Shown: positions 42,190-54,149, counted from the stretch's first letter. The stretch: DNA of 64,000 bases from Crossaster papposus (GCA_037893245.1 JBAIAA010000443.1:310001-374000), one strand, 5' to 3'. The notes: generated from the sequence alone by a model not told the origin. Translations and numbers: made by a program.

Positions 42190-42640
42190 TAAAGGGATAA
42201 TATGCCATTTGTCAGTTGTGCATTTTTATCGTTTGAAGCAACAAAAGTGCTCAAAATATATAGAAAGGTGCTTAAAAAACAACCTGGTGAAATATTAGCT
42301 CTGTTAATGCTGCATATTCTGGGAAAAAAAAAGATGTTATAACATGTTGATTTCAATTCAAAATTTGCCGAGTCGCAATTTGAATTGAGACCACAATCTG
42401 CATTAAGGGTGCATTCTCAGCCAGCGGATTACATCTACATATAACGCACTGAATTGAACAGGCTAATAATAGTAGTGCCCACATGCGCAACGTGCGTCGT
42501 TCGAACGCTTGCGCACAGTATGGTGCACACCAGGTCTAAAATTAGTATGGGCAATACCACATGCCTAAAGCTAATGCAAATGAGCCAAATGCACTTTAAA
42601 GGTAGATATCGAACAATTTTACTACCAAATTATTAGAAAA
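42190..42640. repeat. Dispersed intronic repeat, inverted relative to 4020-4260
   Basis: 'tttgtcagttgtgcattttt', 'cgtttgaagcaacaaaagtg' and 'gttcgaacgcttgcgcaca' recur around 4020-4260 (mostly inverted). This marks a repeat family present in both the ATR and P450 loci. Confidence 0.6.
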
Positions 42641-42851
42641 TATCTTGTAGGCCAATGCGAAGCGAATTTGACGTCACGCGGTATTCGCTGCGAAAATTCT
42701 CAAGATTTGTTTTGCAATTTCTTGTGAGAGCCAGGTAGGGACAATAATTTGGTGACAACCCGACTTTGCTTACATAGGAAAGCGTATTATTACGTCATTA
42801 CGCCTTGGGGCTATTGTCTATATTATGCCCCGCAACACTTATTCAACATAC

Positions 42852-42914
42852 CTCAGTCTCTGCACAAGTCTCCAGGCGGAAGTTCTGCAGCATGCGAACC
42901 AATCCCATTTTAGT
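42852..42914 (-). CDS. P450 exon 11
   Basis: Reads TKMGLVRMLQNFRLETCAET, the L-helix continuation. CYP3A has LALIRVLQNFSFKPCKETQ. Phase 0 on both sides; donor GTATGT. Confidence 0.92.
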
Positions 42915-43528
42915 CTGTTCAACATAAGGAATTAAAAATACCAATTTAGGCACGGGTGTAAACTGGAATAGACCAGTTTCTTAAAGGCAAAAATCACGCT
43001 GCGATTTTGGTCATTGGCAAATAGTGCAACGTGGATGGTACCCAGAAGTACACGGTTATTTCTTGGCACTCGTGCGGAAAGGAGCCCTGCTGATTTCCCT
43101 AGGCTTTGTGCGCATGGGACGTAATCCTTTTTATTTTGTTCCCCGTTAAAAACCACTTAGACAAGAAAGTATTACCTATGACGATTTCAGTGACTTTTAT
43201 AAAAGACAAATGGGACAAATCCTAAAGAGAAATTGAGAGAAAATGACAAAACCTTTTGGCCTATTTATGTGCATGCGTACATGAATTTAAATGTATTAGG
43301 AAAGGTTTAAAAGACAAGGAAGTTAATAATTGGGAACACGGTCGTTGTGTTAGTTTGAACAACAGCTTAAAAAGCTTACATTTGCGAACAAGGGTGGCTA
43401 CAAGTAGGATTGAATGTTTTTGAATAAGTCCTCTACACACATCAGTGGCGTAGTCCGGGTTCGACTGAATTCCACGACCTCTTGCGTTCTACCAAACCTT
43501 CAAATATGAATTATTACAAATCACATAC

Positions 43529-43610
43529 CTGAAGCAGTGCAAAGCGCATTCCAACACCGAACGGAATCCAAGCGCACGGGTGGCACTTCTCACGTTGCTC
43601 CGGTGTGAAC
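43529..43610 (-). CDS. P450 exon 10 (haem-binding loop with deletion)
   Basis: Reads FTPEQREKCHPCAWIPFGVG directly followed by MRFALLQ. Active CYP3 proteins have FGxGPRNCIGMRFAL. Six residues including the haem-ligating Cys are missing as an exact 18-nt in-frame loss. The exon is otherwise intact, with good splice sites (TTTTACAG, GTATGT). Two upstream cysteines (KCHPC) are not in the ligand position. Confidence 0.94.
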
Positions 43611-43860
43611 CTGTAAAAGCACAATTTTGTTAACGTCGCGATCAAAATCCTATTTTTGAGATAGTAATATCCTGCCAAGCTTCTTTTACACTATTTGAAC
43701 AGAAGTTATCAGCAGATCGCAAGTGTCGCTTTTTCACCATCCCACCAAAATAGCAAAATTTAGTTTGTGCACTGCGGCATTATTGCAAAATAATACATTT
43801 AAAATTACAATGCAACTGTTGGAAACAAACTGTGATACACACTACTAAAACTCCCCTATA

Positions 43861-45511
43861 CAGGGTGTATCAAAAAAAAGGAAACCCAACTTAAAATAGT
43901 CACTGTGGCAAAACTATACATTTTACAGCAGAAACCATGGTATCATCTAAAATTAGATGACAAATGCTTTCTGATGATACTTTATTCATAAATTTTCGGT
44001 TACGCATCGCTGAGCAGCAGTGTGTTGGAATTTGGGTCAATTTTTTGAGGGGGCTCACTCTGATATGCAACAAAATTAACACTGACTCGTGTTTTTTTCT
44101 CTGAAATTTTATTCAAAAAATTTCCAAACACATTTCACTTTTTACACTGTCCACTGCCCTCCACATGCCCCCCTCCCCTCTCAAGACACAGTTGGCATCG
44201 ACGTCTCATGTCGTTCACGGCTGGTCGGATGGTACCTGGGATCTGTCGCAAAACTTCAACCTCGTGCTCTATTCTCTGTTGCAAGTCCTGCAGGTTGCGT
44301 GGAGGAGTTACAAACACTTTATCCTTCAGAAAAAAGTCACAAGGCGTCAGGTCGGGAGACCTGGGGGGCCATTCCACTGGGTGATAGAGTGCAATAACGC
44401 GCTCATTGAAGAGCTCTCTGAGGCGTTCGCGAACTGCAATGAGGCGATGAGCTGGGGCACCATCTTGAGCCCACCACACGTAACGGAACATTCCATTTTC
44501 ATTTTGTCTGTCAAAGTGGAGTTCCATCTGAGGTACAACCTCTTCGTCAATCATTCAGAGGTAGGCCTGGCCATTGACGTTCCGCTGAAAGAAAAATGGA
44601 CCAAGGATCCTGCCATTTCCACACCGTCAGTTTCTCTCTGCTCATCCTTGTTTCAAAGTTGAAAGCAGGTGGCTGTCTTGCAGGGGCATATCGGACGGTG
44701 TTGTGGGCATTCACCTCACCATTCATCGCAAAGCCTGATTCATCTCCTATCACGAAGTAGCGAAGAAATCTGGGGTTCCTGGCACACCGTTCAAGAAACC
44801 ATTCGCAAAAAGCTCGTCTTCGCTCAAGGTCCGCTGGCAGCAGCTCATGACGGATGTGGATGTGGTAGGGATGATGATTAAAGGTCGCAGGGGCCAGTCC
44901 AACTCCATTCCGTCTGGCACTTGCTGTCGTACGGCTGCAATGTTTTCTTCAGTTCTTGCGGTCCTCCGCCTCCCCGAGTGCTCCCTGTTACGGTTAAGGC
45001 TCGTTCCGTAGTCTTGATACTTTTTTACGTTTGACCAGATGGTTTTCTTTGTGGGTGGTTCTCGATCAGGGAAAGTTTCTGCGAACGCATTCCGAGTGGC
45101 CTGAAAACTTCTGGTTTCGTGGTAAGTCTTCACCACAAAGATTCTCTGTTCTGGTGTAAGCTGAACCATTGTGATCTCAGGTACACACACTGTCTGAAGG
45201 CCTGTCAGAGCTCTTAGGCTTATCCACAAGTGGTTGCATAATCAACTAAGACATTTCCAGTTACACCCAAATCAATTATGAAAGGAGCCATGTTGATTTC
45301 ATTGACTTGGAAAGTGAGCCACCTCCAAAAATTGACCCAAATTCCAACACACTGCTGCTCAGCGATGCGTAACCGAAAATTCATTAATGAAGTATCGTCG
45401 GAAAGCATTTGTCGTCTACTTTTAGATGATACCATGGTTTCTGCTGTAAAATGTATAGTTTTGCCACAGTAACTATTTTAAGTTGGGTTTCCTTTTTTTT
45501 GATACACCCTG
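43861..45511 (-). mobile_element. Mariner-like DNA transposon with ~190-bp terminal repeats
   Basis: Flanked by TA (43859-43860, 45512-45513), ends CAGGGTGTATCAAAAAAAAG and complement. The inverted repeats extend for ~190 bp at each end. The single gene on the minus strand is frameshifted twice, so the element is dead. It lies in the P450 intron where the meander exon is missing. Confidence 0.93.
44135..45169 (-). pseudogene. Tc1/mariner-superfamily transposase, frameshifted
   Basis: Starts MVQLTPEQRIFVVKTYHETR with a helix-turn-helix region, then a basic linker SGRRRTARTEENIAAVRQQV. The catalytic domain contains GDESGF (first Asp), YVWWAQDGAPAHR (second Asp) and RSPDLTPCDFFL (third Asp), a DDD signature. 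Frames: 45169-44750, then 44753-44547, then back to the first frame 44554-44135, so two frameshifts. The first Met at 45169 fits the family better than 45229. Confidence 0.9.
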
Positions 45512-45996
45512 TATACACTGGCCTGTTTTAAAGTTTTGTGTTCAGCGAGATCGGAACAAACGACAAACCTAGTCTTGAGTCAAGACTACATAAAGGCCAA
45601 TTTAAACTTGGCACGAATGCGACGAACATGAATTTGTTACGTTGGGGCACGTCTTCGCAAATCTTCGCAGCGAATGTTTTGTGATGTTCATTCGCTTCGC
45701 TTTCGCGTGAAGTATGAAATAAAGGTAGGATACACCATTGGTAATTGCTTGAATTACCATAAATGGGTGGATTTGGATGTTGTATTTTATAGTAAATATC
45801 GTTTAACTGGCCTGTCCAATGTTTAACAATCATAGATGCTGAGAAAAGCAAAAAAACGGCGTTCGTTTTCAACCGGCATCGGGCAGTGGTTCTTATGTTG
45901 TTCTTCAGGCTTGCGAGCTACAGTGCCCAGGGGGCTTTCCAGGGAACCTTGGTTTAATTTATTACCAGAAATAATTATTAATAATAATATACGCAC

Positions 45997-46166
45997 AAGA
46001 TGGCTGGAGGATACATTCGCAGCGTCTCACATATGACCTGATCCAGATAGGTCATCTTGCTGATATTCTCAGGTGACAATCTCGTTCAACAACATGTGAG
46101 GAGATAGGAGGCGAAGCCCATTGTGGTGCTGGAGGTCTCAAAGCCAGCGAGAAAGAATAACAATTC
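45997..46166 (-). pseudogene. P450 exon 9 (I-helix to K-helix, damaged)
   Basis: Acceptor TCACGTACAG. Reads ELLFFLAGFETSSTTMGFAS YLLTCC, then TGA. In the same frame it continues NISKMTYLDQVICETLRMYP PAI to a GTGCGT donor. The oxygen-activating I-helix (AGFET) and K-helix ETLR are kept. The ~20-30 residues normally between YLL and the K-helix are mostly gone. Confidence 0.9.
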
Positions 46167-46615
46167 CTGTACGTGACGACAAAATAATAAGCCAGTTTGG
46201 TATTCCAACTGCACATGTGCAAAGGATTTGAGGATTGTTTCTTTCGCGAAAAACTGGGCAGATATTGCACACAAGACTTTATGAGAGACGTAAAGCAAAT
46301 CTAAATTCTTTAAAAAAAAATTGCAATCGAAATAACAAATAAAACACCTCAAAATACTTTGTTGTCCAAACATGTTTTGAAAAATGTTATTTCAGAAACA
46401 ACTATCTCTTTCAATTTGCTGATACTTGATAGCATGCATACGATAAACATTTTTTCTCTGAAAACAAAAATCGTCAAATCTTGATGCGCATACGTGCAGT
46501 TTATTTGAAAGGAGTGTGTATAATTAATATCATGTTGTCACTGAGGTGGGTGTGCAAACAATTATGCTGGAAAGGTCTCTCACTTTCAGATTCATAACCG
46601 TTTCATGTTTGTTAA

Positions 46616-46782
46616 GGGAATAAATGTGTGTTCGAGAGGTTTTAATCACTCTGTTTAATACCGCTTGGAGTCTGGGTGCTGATAATTACCCGAGCCGAAG
46701 GCGAGGGTAATTATCAGCACCCAGACTCCAAGCGGTATTAAACAGAGTGATTAATACCGACCGAACACACATTTATTCCCAT
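46616..46782. repeat. Long hairpin (arms ~75 bp, loop 14 bp)
   Basis: Arms read GGGAATAAATGTGTGTTCG ... GGTGCTGATAATTACCC and the complement, with loop GAGCCGAAGGCGAG. The inner ~56 bp are essentially perfect. It is probably the folded core of a fold-back or decayed transposon. Confidence 0.9.
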
Positions 46783-47034
46783 TCATAAATACCTTTTTTT
46801 TGTAAAATTCAGCCAAAAAAACCCAAAAATCACGGAAAATTGTCGCAAGTAAATTTTGGTGTTTCGCCATTCTGTGTGTTTTCCCCTATCCATGTTCACG
46901 GGCCACTGTCAAATGACATGTTTCCGCCTCTGTCGCTCTAAACAATACATGCAATAAAGCGTATTTACTATGAACCAGACTAAATGGCCATTACTGCATT
47001 GGCAACCTCGTTCCCAGAGTGTCGAGCTGTACTC

Positions 47035-47485
47035 TATTTTCACATGAACTTTTCAGGCTCGGTCAAGAGGTTTGCATTTATTGCTTTTTTTTCAATGGTT
47101 TAAAATTACAATTTATTTAAAAATAGTTTTAAATATAATTATTTTCTCATCCCAGATTTCCTGATCTCCGAAACCCACCTTTTTTTGGGGGAAACTATTT
47201 ATCTTCTTTCCCAAAAGTAAATAACTCTAGAAATTATGACATCACAACAAAAATAGCGCCGAGAAAGCAGACGATATTTTTACATCAACTTTTCAGGCTT
47301 TGCCAAGAAGATTATATTTATTAATCCATCTTTTATGGATTTAAATTACAACTCATTTAAAAAAGGGTTTGGACATAATTATTCTCTTTACCCCAAATTT
47401 TCCTGAGCTTTATAACCCACCCACTTTTGGGGCAACAATTTAACTTCTTTGATTAAAATAAATATTTATCGAAAATGTGACGTCA
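47035..47485. repeat. Diverged ~240-bp tandem duplication
   Basis: 'acatgaacttttcaggct' at 47042 and 'acatcaacttttcaggct' at 47282 start two units. Both continue with matching 'tttaaaattacaa', 'aacccacc' and 'gacatca/gacgtca' blocks. Confidence 0.75.
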
Positions 47486-47489
47486 CTCC

Positions 47490-50400
47490 AAATACGAAAT
47501 GTTGCGCAACCAGTCGCGCAGCGCACTGAAAAGCCGTTCCTTTTATGTGCGATTTATGCATGGCACTTTGTGCGTGACCTCGTTTTTGAATACTTAATGA
47601 GCTGGCGACAACGCCTGGAATTTGGTCCGAAACATCCGTTTTATTCACTGGCTGTCAATATTATGTATATTTTCTTTTGGATAAGGAAACATTTTGTTAT
47701 ATTATCAAATCAGATTGGAAATTATATGACATTTAGAGGGTGAAATTTATAACGTAAAAAAAGCTCCCGAACCAACAAATTGACCTTTAAAAAAAGACGA
47801 ATTTTGTCCACCTTCTGGCAGCGGCCACAACCCAATTTCACATTCTATCACAAAACTGTAGATTTGGGGTTGATTTTAACTTAGTCCAGTCAGGGCGCAG
47901 ACAATTATAACGTTCTCAATAAATTAACAAACGGAACATCCCGCCATGACAGTCCATAGTCTTCCTGCGCCCTCATTGGTCGAAAATGACGTCATTGAAA
48001 AAGGCTTCGTGTAGTTCATGCACATTTCAATACGCAGTTTTTTGTGTATTTTTTTTATTGCAAGCTCAAGCGAAAAGGATTCTGCCAATCAGTAATTTTT
48101 TTATCTTTTTAACAGTGGACCGATTAAAAAATAATAATATTGCCTGCGTAATACAATGTATACAGCCAAATATACACAAACAAAGCAACAAATGATGTCG
48201 TTGGTTTATAAAAGAAACTGCACTTTTTATTTTAAACGTGCATGTTATTGCTTACATTAATATACCCTGTTGATGTTATACGACTTGAATACAATTGTTA
48301 AATTAAACCCTGAAATTGTAAAAACTTATTTTAATTACATCATGTACATGTACATAAATACAGATTGAAGAAATGACCAAAATTAGGGTTGATAATGAGA
48401 TAATAAATGTTTAGCAATTAGGCAAAACATTAACAAAAATATGGCCAACATTCAAATTAAAATAATGACAACATAGTGAAGATGATAATTACCATCATCT
48501 TTGGCATAATGTTCAATGTGCAAACCATTAAGATTTATTATAAAAGTAAATAACGTTTTTTTTATCTTTGCTTGATGTTTTTGGCATAGTTTCTTTGTCA
48601 TTAAATTATTGTAAATATTAAATTACAATGTATACCCGCTTCTAACATTGCAAAAACAAATGATTTTAAATAAGACATAAATTTAGTAATATAGATGTTA
48701 ATGCACATAAATTATATCACTGAATAGAAATAATACAATCTGCATTCATAAAGTAATATGCTGTTTGTGTCAAATTTACATTGTAGCTCAAAACTTTGTT
48801 GGCATAGTTTTTGGCATTAAGTCCTAGATGATTTGACAAACTGACCCGACTCGACCAGACTCGGTTTCGATCTGTTTCAGCTGCACTGTGTTTGCACAAC
48901 ACTGACACAAAGTCATGTATATTATTTAAAACACAAAAACATTTAAATCTGCATGTACAAAGCACGTGCTGCATATATCCACCAGTACATTTAAATCTTC
49001 CACTATTTTCAACACTAGATTATTTGTCCCAACATGAATCATTACAAATACAATAGGCCCCTATATCAGGCACAGTTGTGAGGTTGATGTCATGCTGTTG
49101 AAGCAGTAGTAAGGCCAAAAATTGTAGTACCGGGACGAGTCACTACCTGCAAATCAACCAACTTTAGTAGTGATGTTCTCTTTGAGATGCTTTGCCTTTG
49201 GCCTTCTGTAGAGGTTCCCGACATGCTGGCAATGGCTGCGATGGCTGCGGTGGGCATGGACATGGTGGTGGACGGCATGACTACTACCTAGTATAAGAAA
49301 CATATTGGAATTAAGACAGAAATATGAACTATGAAGTTTAGCACAATAATAGCAGTAACTATTATTATTAAACAATTTGTTATAATTTTGAACAAAAACA
49401 TAGGCCTAAGTCGTTTTTATACATGAAAGAAAAATCAATTTTGTATGCATGACATGAAGGCAGAAACCTAACTTTATCATATAAATAAGCCACACAATTA
49501 AAACAAAACAATTAATTTTGTTTCTGTTGGCTACTGTGCATATCCAGCACATGTAGGCCTACATTTGTACATGTACATGCACCCCCTGTGTGCATAACAC
49601 ACGCTCTGCGTATGTACAAGCCGAAAGACATGGCCGGAAAAGTTGAAATCGCGCGCACGAAAATCGTCGCAAAATACATGAAACAAATGTCGCCACAGGC
49701 TAAATTGTATACCAAACGAAAGATCATTGCTTCCTTTATCGACGTGTAGTAATCATTTTTGGCAATATTTGTTAGTCCAGTCAGGGCGCAGAAACTAAAC
49801 ACACGACAACAAATTTCCTTAAAATCATACCATAACTTCGAGTGAACAAAATTCTGCCAAAAACATACTGAATCTCGTCATATTTTATATCATTCGATTC
49901 AGAAAATCGTTCGCTTTCCACTTACCATGCCATCTTGGAGAATCACTGCTTCGTTTGCAACGTGTAGCTCGTGAAAACAAAGCGGTCGAACTCTCGCAAT
50001 TACTCGCGTAAATCTCGTGGCCGATTTGCGACGCCGGCCCTGCAAATAAAGTTCGGGATATGACCTCATTAACGCGGGCGCTGCGGACTGACTGATGTGT
50101 GGAGGCCACTTTTGTTGCCAACTGGGTTTAAACACTTCCAGCCATGTCTTTATCGTTCGTTTAATACCGGCCACGTGACGGGCTCTCGACCAATAGGAAT
50201 GCCTAAACTGTCCCAGGTATTTATGAATATAAGTTTTTTAAAAGAAGCCTGCGCTATATTCCTCTGTCAGTTGTTTAAAGATCAGTTCCTACTCGGCGCG
50301 AATTTGTGACGTCAGGGCAAGTTTTCGCGTCACGATTTTGCAAAAGTTCAATACTCCGGGAAATTGCGCAGCGTATTACTACTTTATTCTCATAGGTAGT

Positions 50401-50900
50401 GTAGTAAGAGTACTGCAGTTTAGCCAAAGAGTATTTTGTAGTATTGGGTGACGATTTTTAAAACAAATATTGTGAAATGACAACTGTGCAAAGGTATCTA
50501 GGCTTTATTATGATAGTTTCGTCCGTATAAATAGACAATCCATTTTGGATTTATGACAGCAATATTGGAAAAATAACACATTTTTAAAGCCTTCTGGCAT
50601 CCCAGTTCACCGTATTATGGATGACAGAGCTTGAGCGAACACACAAAATTAATATGTAGAGTGCTGTGGCGCAGTGGCCTTCTTTACAAGGAGTAAATGG
50701 GTACCTCTGAGGGTGGAGATGGTTGTTACATAAGTTGCTTTGTGCCAAAATGGCAGAATAGAGCTGTACACTCCCCAGGGAGCTAAGATGGTATTTGGAC
50801 TGTTTCGTGGGCAGGGATAATAATGACACAGCGCCTTGAGTAACAGTCTTGGTAGATACGTGACAGATCTTAAAATTGCCTATGGTTTTTATCATTCATG
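47490..50900. other. P450 intron, no gene recognised
   Basis: AT-rich up to ~49000, then GC-richer around 49600-50330. A possible unassigned two-part open region lies on the minus strand: 49926-50174 ending at GGTAAGTGG, and 49160-49280 between AGTAG and GCAGGTAGTG. I do not recognise it and do not call it a gene. Confidence 0.35.
50640..50860 (+). repeat. SINE family A, 3' part
   Basis: 'gtgctgtggcgcagtggcct', 'ggagtaaatgggtacctctg', 'agctgtacactccccaggga' and 'gacacagcgccttgag' match the family A tail. It abuts P450 exon 8. Confidence 0.75.
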
Positions 50901-50909
50901 TGTGCTGAC

Positions 50910-51044
50910 CTGTGACTTGAGTTCATCCATAGTCAGGGATTTCTTGCTCATGTGCTTGCGGTGTTCCTCTTCCAATCTCTCTTCCTCGGTCGCCTGGACC
51001 GATTTCACGTGGGCGTCTAGCATCAGCTGCAGGAAATCTATCCT
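50910..51044 (-). CDS. P450 exon 8
   Basis: Acceptor TTCTGTTACAG and donor GTCAGC. Reads RIDFLQLMLDAHVKSVQATE, an acidic/basic linker, then KSLTMDELKSQ leading into the I-helix. CYP3A has RVDFLQLMIDSQ at this place. Phase 0 on both sides. Confidence 0.93.
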
Positions 51045-51072
51045 CTGTAACAGAATATATATGCCAATCATC

Positions 51073-51295
51073 AGGGATGTAGTCAAGTCCCTGCAAGTCC
51101 ATCGCATGTCCATCGCAAGTCCATCGCAAGTCCTTCAGTTCCAATTCAAATCACAAGCTATTCAAATCAGCTTTAACAAAAGCAGTCCTTTGTCATTGTT
51201 TATCCAGTTACTTGTGACTGCCTTTATGAAGGGACTTGTGACTGGCTTCACGAAAGGACTTGTGAACAGACTTGCAGGGACTCGACTACAACCCT
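51073..51295. mobile_element. MITE with AAGTCC / GGACTT interior
   Basis: Ends AGGGATGTAGTCAAGTCCCT and inverted AGGGTTGTAGTCGAGTCCCT. The interior is a series of GCAAGTCCATC words that flip to GGACTTGTGA in the other half. Its edge is 28 bp from the P450 exon 8 acceptor. Confidence 0.75.
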
Positions 51296-51897
51296 GCCAA
51301 TCATCATCAACAATTCGCCAATTTGATATTTCAACTGCGCAACAAGATTTGATAAAAAGACAATAGAAACTTTGGTTCAAACAAAAGTTTAGACACACAC
51401 ACACAGTTATGTTTTGACCGGCAATCGTGGACAGGAGTCCGACCGTCTTCCCTCTTTTGTTTATACTCGTTTTCGGATGATCGCCATAGGATTTGTACAC
51501 GAGTTGAGATCGTGGACGTTGTGTCAATCGTGGACTCATTGTTTGCCTCCCAATTCTTTTGTCCCACGACCACGACACCTGAAAGACTTTGCTGTCCAAA
51601 CATTTTTTGAAATATGGTACTTCAGAACACGACATTCTCTTTCAATTTGCTGGTACCCGCTATGCTTTTGAAAGGATACAATGAAATGTTTTTCTCGAAA
51701 GTTGGAATACTAAACTGGCTCATTGTGTTAAGTAATTTACTGTGTAAAGGTGTTTGGTTTTGTGGAATACCAAAAAGTGTAAGCTTGCAATTTGCCAAGT
51801 AGTGCAAAAGTGTTTTTGGGTTTTTTTAAAGAGGAAAAACTATAGGGTAAGTCGGTGTATAGTGCACATAGTGCACTGTTTCAAGCGGACCACTTAA

Positions 51898-51985
51898 CCA
51901 GTTCGCCCCGGGATTATTTTAACATCGCCGAGCCGACAGGCGGGATTATTTTTAACGAAACTCGATCCGAAACTCTATTTGAGTT
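51898..51985. mobile_element. Truncated MITE, family CCAGTTCGCGCC
   Basis: TTAA at 51894-51897, then CCAGTTCGCCCCGGGATTAT and CGATCCGAAACTC, after which the match stops. A truncated copy in opposite orientation lies at 52499-52680. Confidence 0.7.
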
Positions 51986-52178
51986 GACCAAAGGTCTGGT
52001 CACATGGGAACAGTAAACAACATAAACATATGAATGCCTCTGTCGCTGCTTATTTCAATTTAGCTAGTGAAGTGACTTATCATTGGATAACCAGTTTTTC
52101 TTCGTTTGTTTGTTCATTTATTCAGCTCTAATCCGACATAGATAAATAAATAAATAAGTAAATCAATCAATCAATCGT

Positions 52179-52324
52179 CAATAAATAAATACATACCCGC
52201 TCTGCTCCACTACTCCGCAGTTCCACTGCCTGGTCCATGATGTTCTCAAAGAAACTCATTGTTGACCGTTTGAAGGTAGTCATGTTAAAATAGTTTAGGA
52301 CAGGAGCCAGGAATGGAGCTCCAA
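52179..52324 (-). CDS. P450 exon 7
   Basis: Acceptor GTTTCTCTGTAG and donor GTATGT. Reads GAPFLAPVLNYFNMTTFKRS then FFENIMDQAVELR, corresponding to CYP3A FPFLIPILEVLN and the F-G region. It needs a preceding phase 1, but exon 6 ends in phase 2. The exon for the E-helix (CYP3A MDVI.. block) is therefore missing. Confidence 0.9.
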
Positions 52325-52498
52325 CTACAGAGAAACAAAACAGCATACCAATAATGGGGGTCGTGCACAACAAGCACCCCCTCAATGTTAAGAAACGGAT
52401 AGCTGGGGAGTCACTATCGATGCCATCTTGGCAGACTGCAGTTTATTTGGGTGAAGTGACTAATTCCCAGGTCTATCATTCAGAAGCACAACCTTATA

Positions 52499-52680
52499 AA
52501 CCAGTTCGTGTCAGGTTACGGTGCAAGGTGTATACACGCAAAGTTTTTCTGGAATTCAAAACGGATGACAGATAAACCGTCACAAGTAAAGCTGGAAATA
52601 TCTGTCAGCGACCGGCTCACAGCGAGCAAGGACAAAAATATCAGGTTGTACTACCCAAAGATGCCGGCCTGAACCCGTTT
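52499..52680. mobile_element. Truncated MITE, family CCAGTTCGCGCC, inverted
   Basis: CCAGTTCGTGTCAGG, 'cacgcaaagtttttctggaa', 'ttcaaaacggatgaca' and 'gatgccggcctgaaccc' follow the reverse complement of copy 1 in order, diverged. Confidence 0.65.
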
Positions 52681-53515
52681 CAAATTGAGGTTTGTGAAAA
52701 AACAAATCCCACGTCTGCGCCCGGTCAATATACAAATAATCTTGGCACGAAGTGGTTAACAGGGTCTTTAAACGGACTACCCAGCCCAGCCCACCCACCC
52801 CCCCCCCCCCCCCCCGAGGGCGGGCGTGTTTGAAACCAGCAAAATTGCATGCAACCCTCCCATGGGACGTCGTTGCTAGGTGAAAAAGCGCCCTCTTTTG
52901 TTGCCGCATGGAGCCCATACAATCCTGTAATACTGATTCTTGCTGTGTATAGGAGTCCCGTGCTGTTTCTGTCTTTCACTCCAAAACAGAGATTTGCCTT
53001 TACTGCTATGTTCCCATCGATGTGAAAGGGAGGGGGGGGTGGGGGGTTCTTTGGCCCAATTACACCCATGAAAAAGTGGATCTTTCATACTGTCTTTGAC
53101 CAAGGTTCTTGGACAAAATAGTCGATAGTAAGCCAGTTCGGTATTCAAAATGTGATGTGCACAACAAAATTTGATGATTTTTCCTATAGGAAAAACCTGG
53201 CAGATAAATGCACACAAGGCTATGGAGGACGGGGTAACCGAATCTGCATTCTGTGCATTTGTTTGCGTAATTGAAAACACGATAGAAACTTTTGTTTCAA
53301 AAACAGTTTGGACACAAAAGACACCTGAAAACACTGTTCGGACTTTTTGTTTTGTTTTTCTTCAAACAAGACGATCTCTGTAGATTTTCTGGTCGGTACC
53401 CGCTTCGCTTTTGAACGCATACGTTGAAATGTTTATCTTCAAATGGAAATCTTGCTGTGCACATACCGAGCTGGCTTATTACATTCACGTTGTCATTCTG
53501 AAACTGTTAACTTAC

Positions 53516-53604
53516 TCCTTCATCTGCACGTTCTTGCCTTCTTTATGGTGTTTGGCAACCTTCCTCACCATCGGATCCAAGCAGCTGTTGATGAGTGGCG
53601 CCAT
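53516..53604 (-). CDS. P450 exon 6
   Basis: Acceptor TGTTCAG and donor GTAAGT. Reads MAPLINSCLDPMVRKVAKHH then KEGKNVQMK (D-helix; CYP3A MVPIIAQYGDVLVRNL..GKPVTLKD). Leaves in phase 2. Confidence 0.88.
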
Positions 53605-54032
53605 CTGAACAGATGATCACAAAATCATCAAATATTTTCACAAACTAAGAATTTGATAACAAATATTTATTTGATGAAATTTTAGTAACTTTAAATTAAG
53701 AGAGATACATGAGGGGGGTGGCTTAAACAGTAGAGAAGTGGGGGGGGGGGGCTGACTATAGTGTATTCATGGACAAGTCAAAGTGGAAACCAACTAAGTG
53801 AATCGTGTGACAAAAGCTGTCGATGAAAGAAGAATCTCGTCAAAAAGAACGTCAAAACTAACATCAGAATAACATGCCTCTAGTTTGGCCCTCACTGGTA
53901 AAATAAAAACAAGTGCGAATTCGTGTAGGAGCCGCATTGTTGTGTATTGGTCTAGTTCAATGTGTATTGGTCGACGCGGCTAAAAAGTATGTCAAGGTCC
54001 AGAAATCCTCAACTTCAAACCCGACAACTCAC

Positions 54033-54149
54033 CAGCTTCATCTTTGAGCCGCTGAACGTTGGACTGAGGATTCCACGTACGTCCTTCCAATGGTCATCTC
54101 TTAGGACAGTCAATGCCTTGTGAAATGGCTTGTTATCAAGGGGCTGCTT
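54033..54149 (-). CDS. P450 exon 5 (C-helix)
   Basis: Acceptor CACCTCACAG and donor GTGAGT. Reads DNKPFHKALTVLRDDHWKDV RGILSPTFSGSKMKL. It contains the WxxxR haem-propionate pair and the SPTF motif typical of CYP3 proteins (LRSLLSPTFTSGKLK). Phase 0 on both sides. Confidence 0.95.

Noticed and set aside
49899..50174. 91-residue minus-strand frame ending near a good donor
   Set aside because: Suggestive donor only; no recognisable domain and no convincing partner exon.
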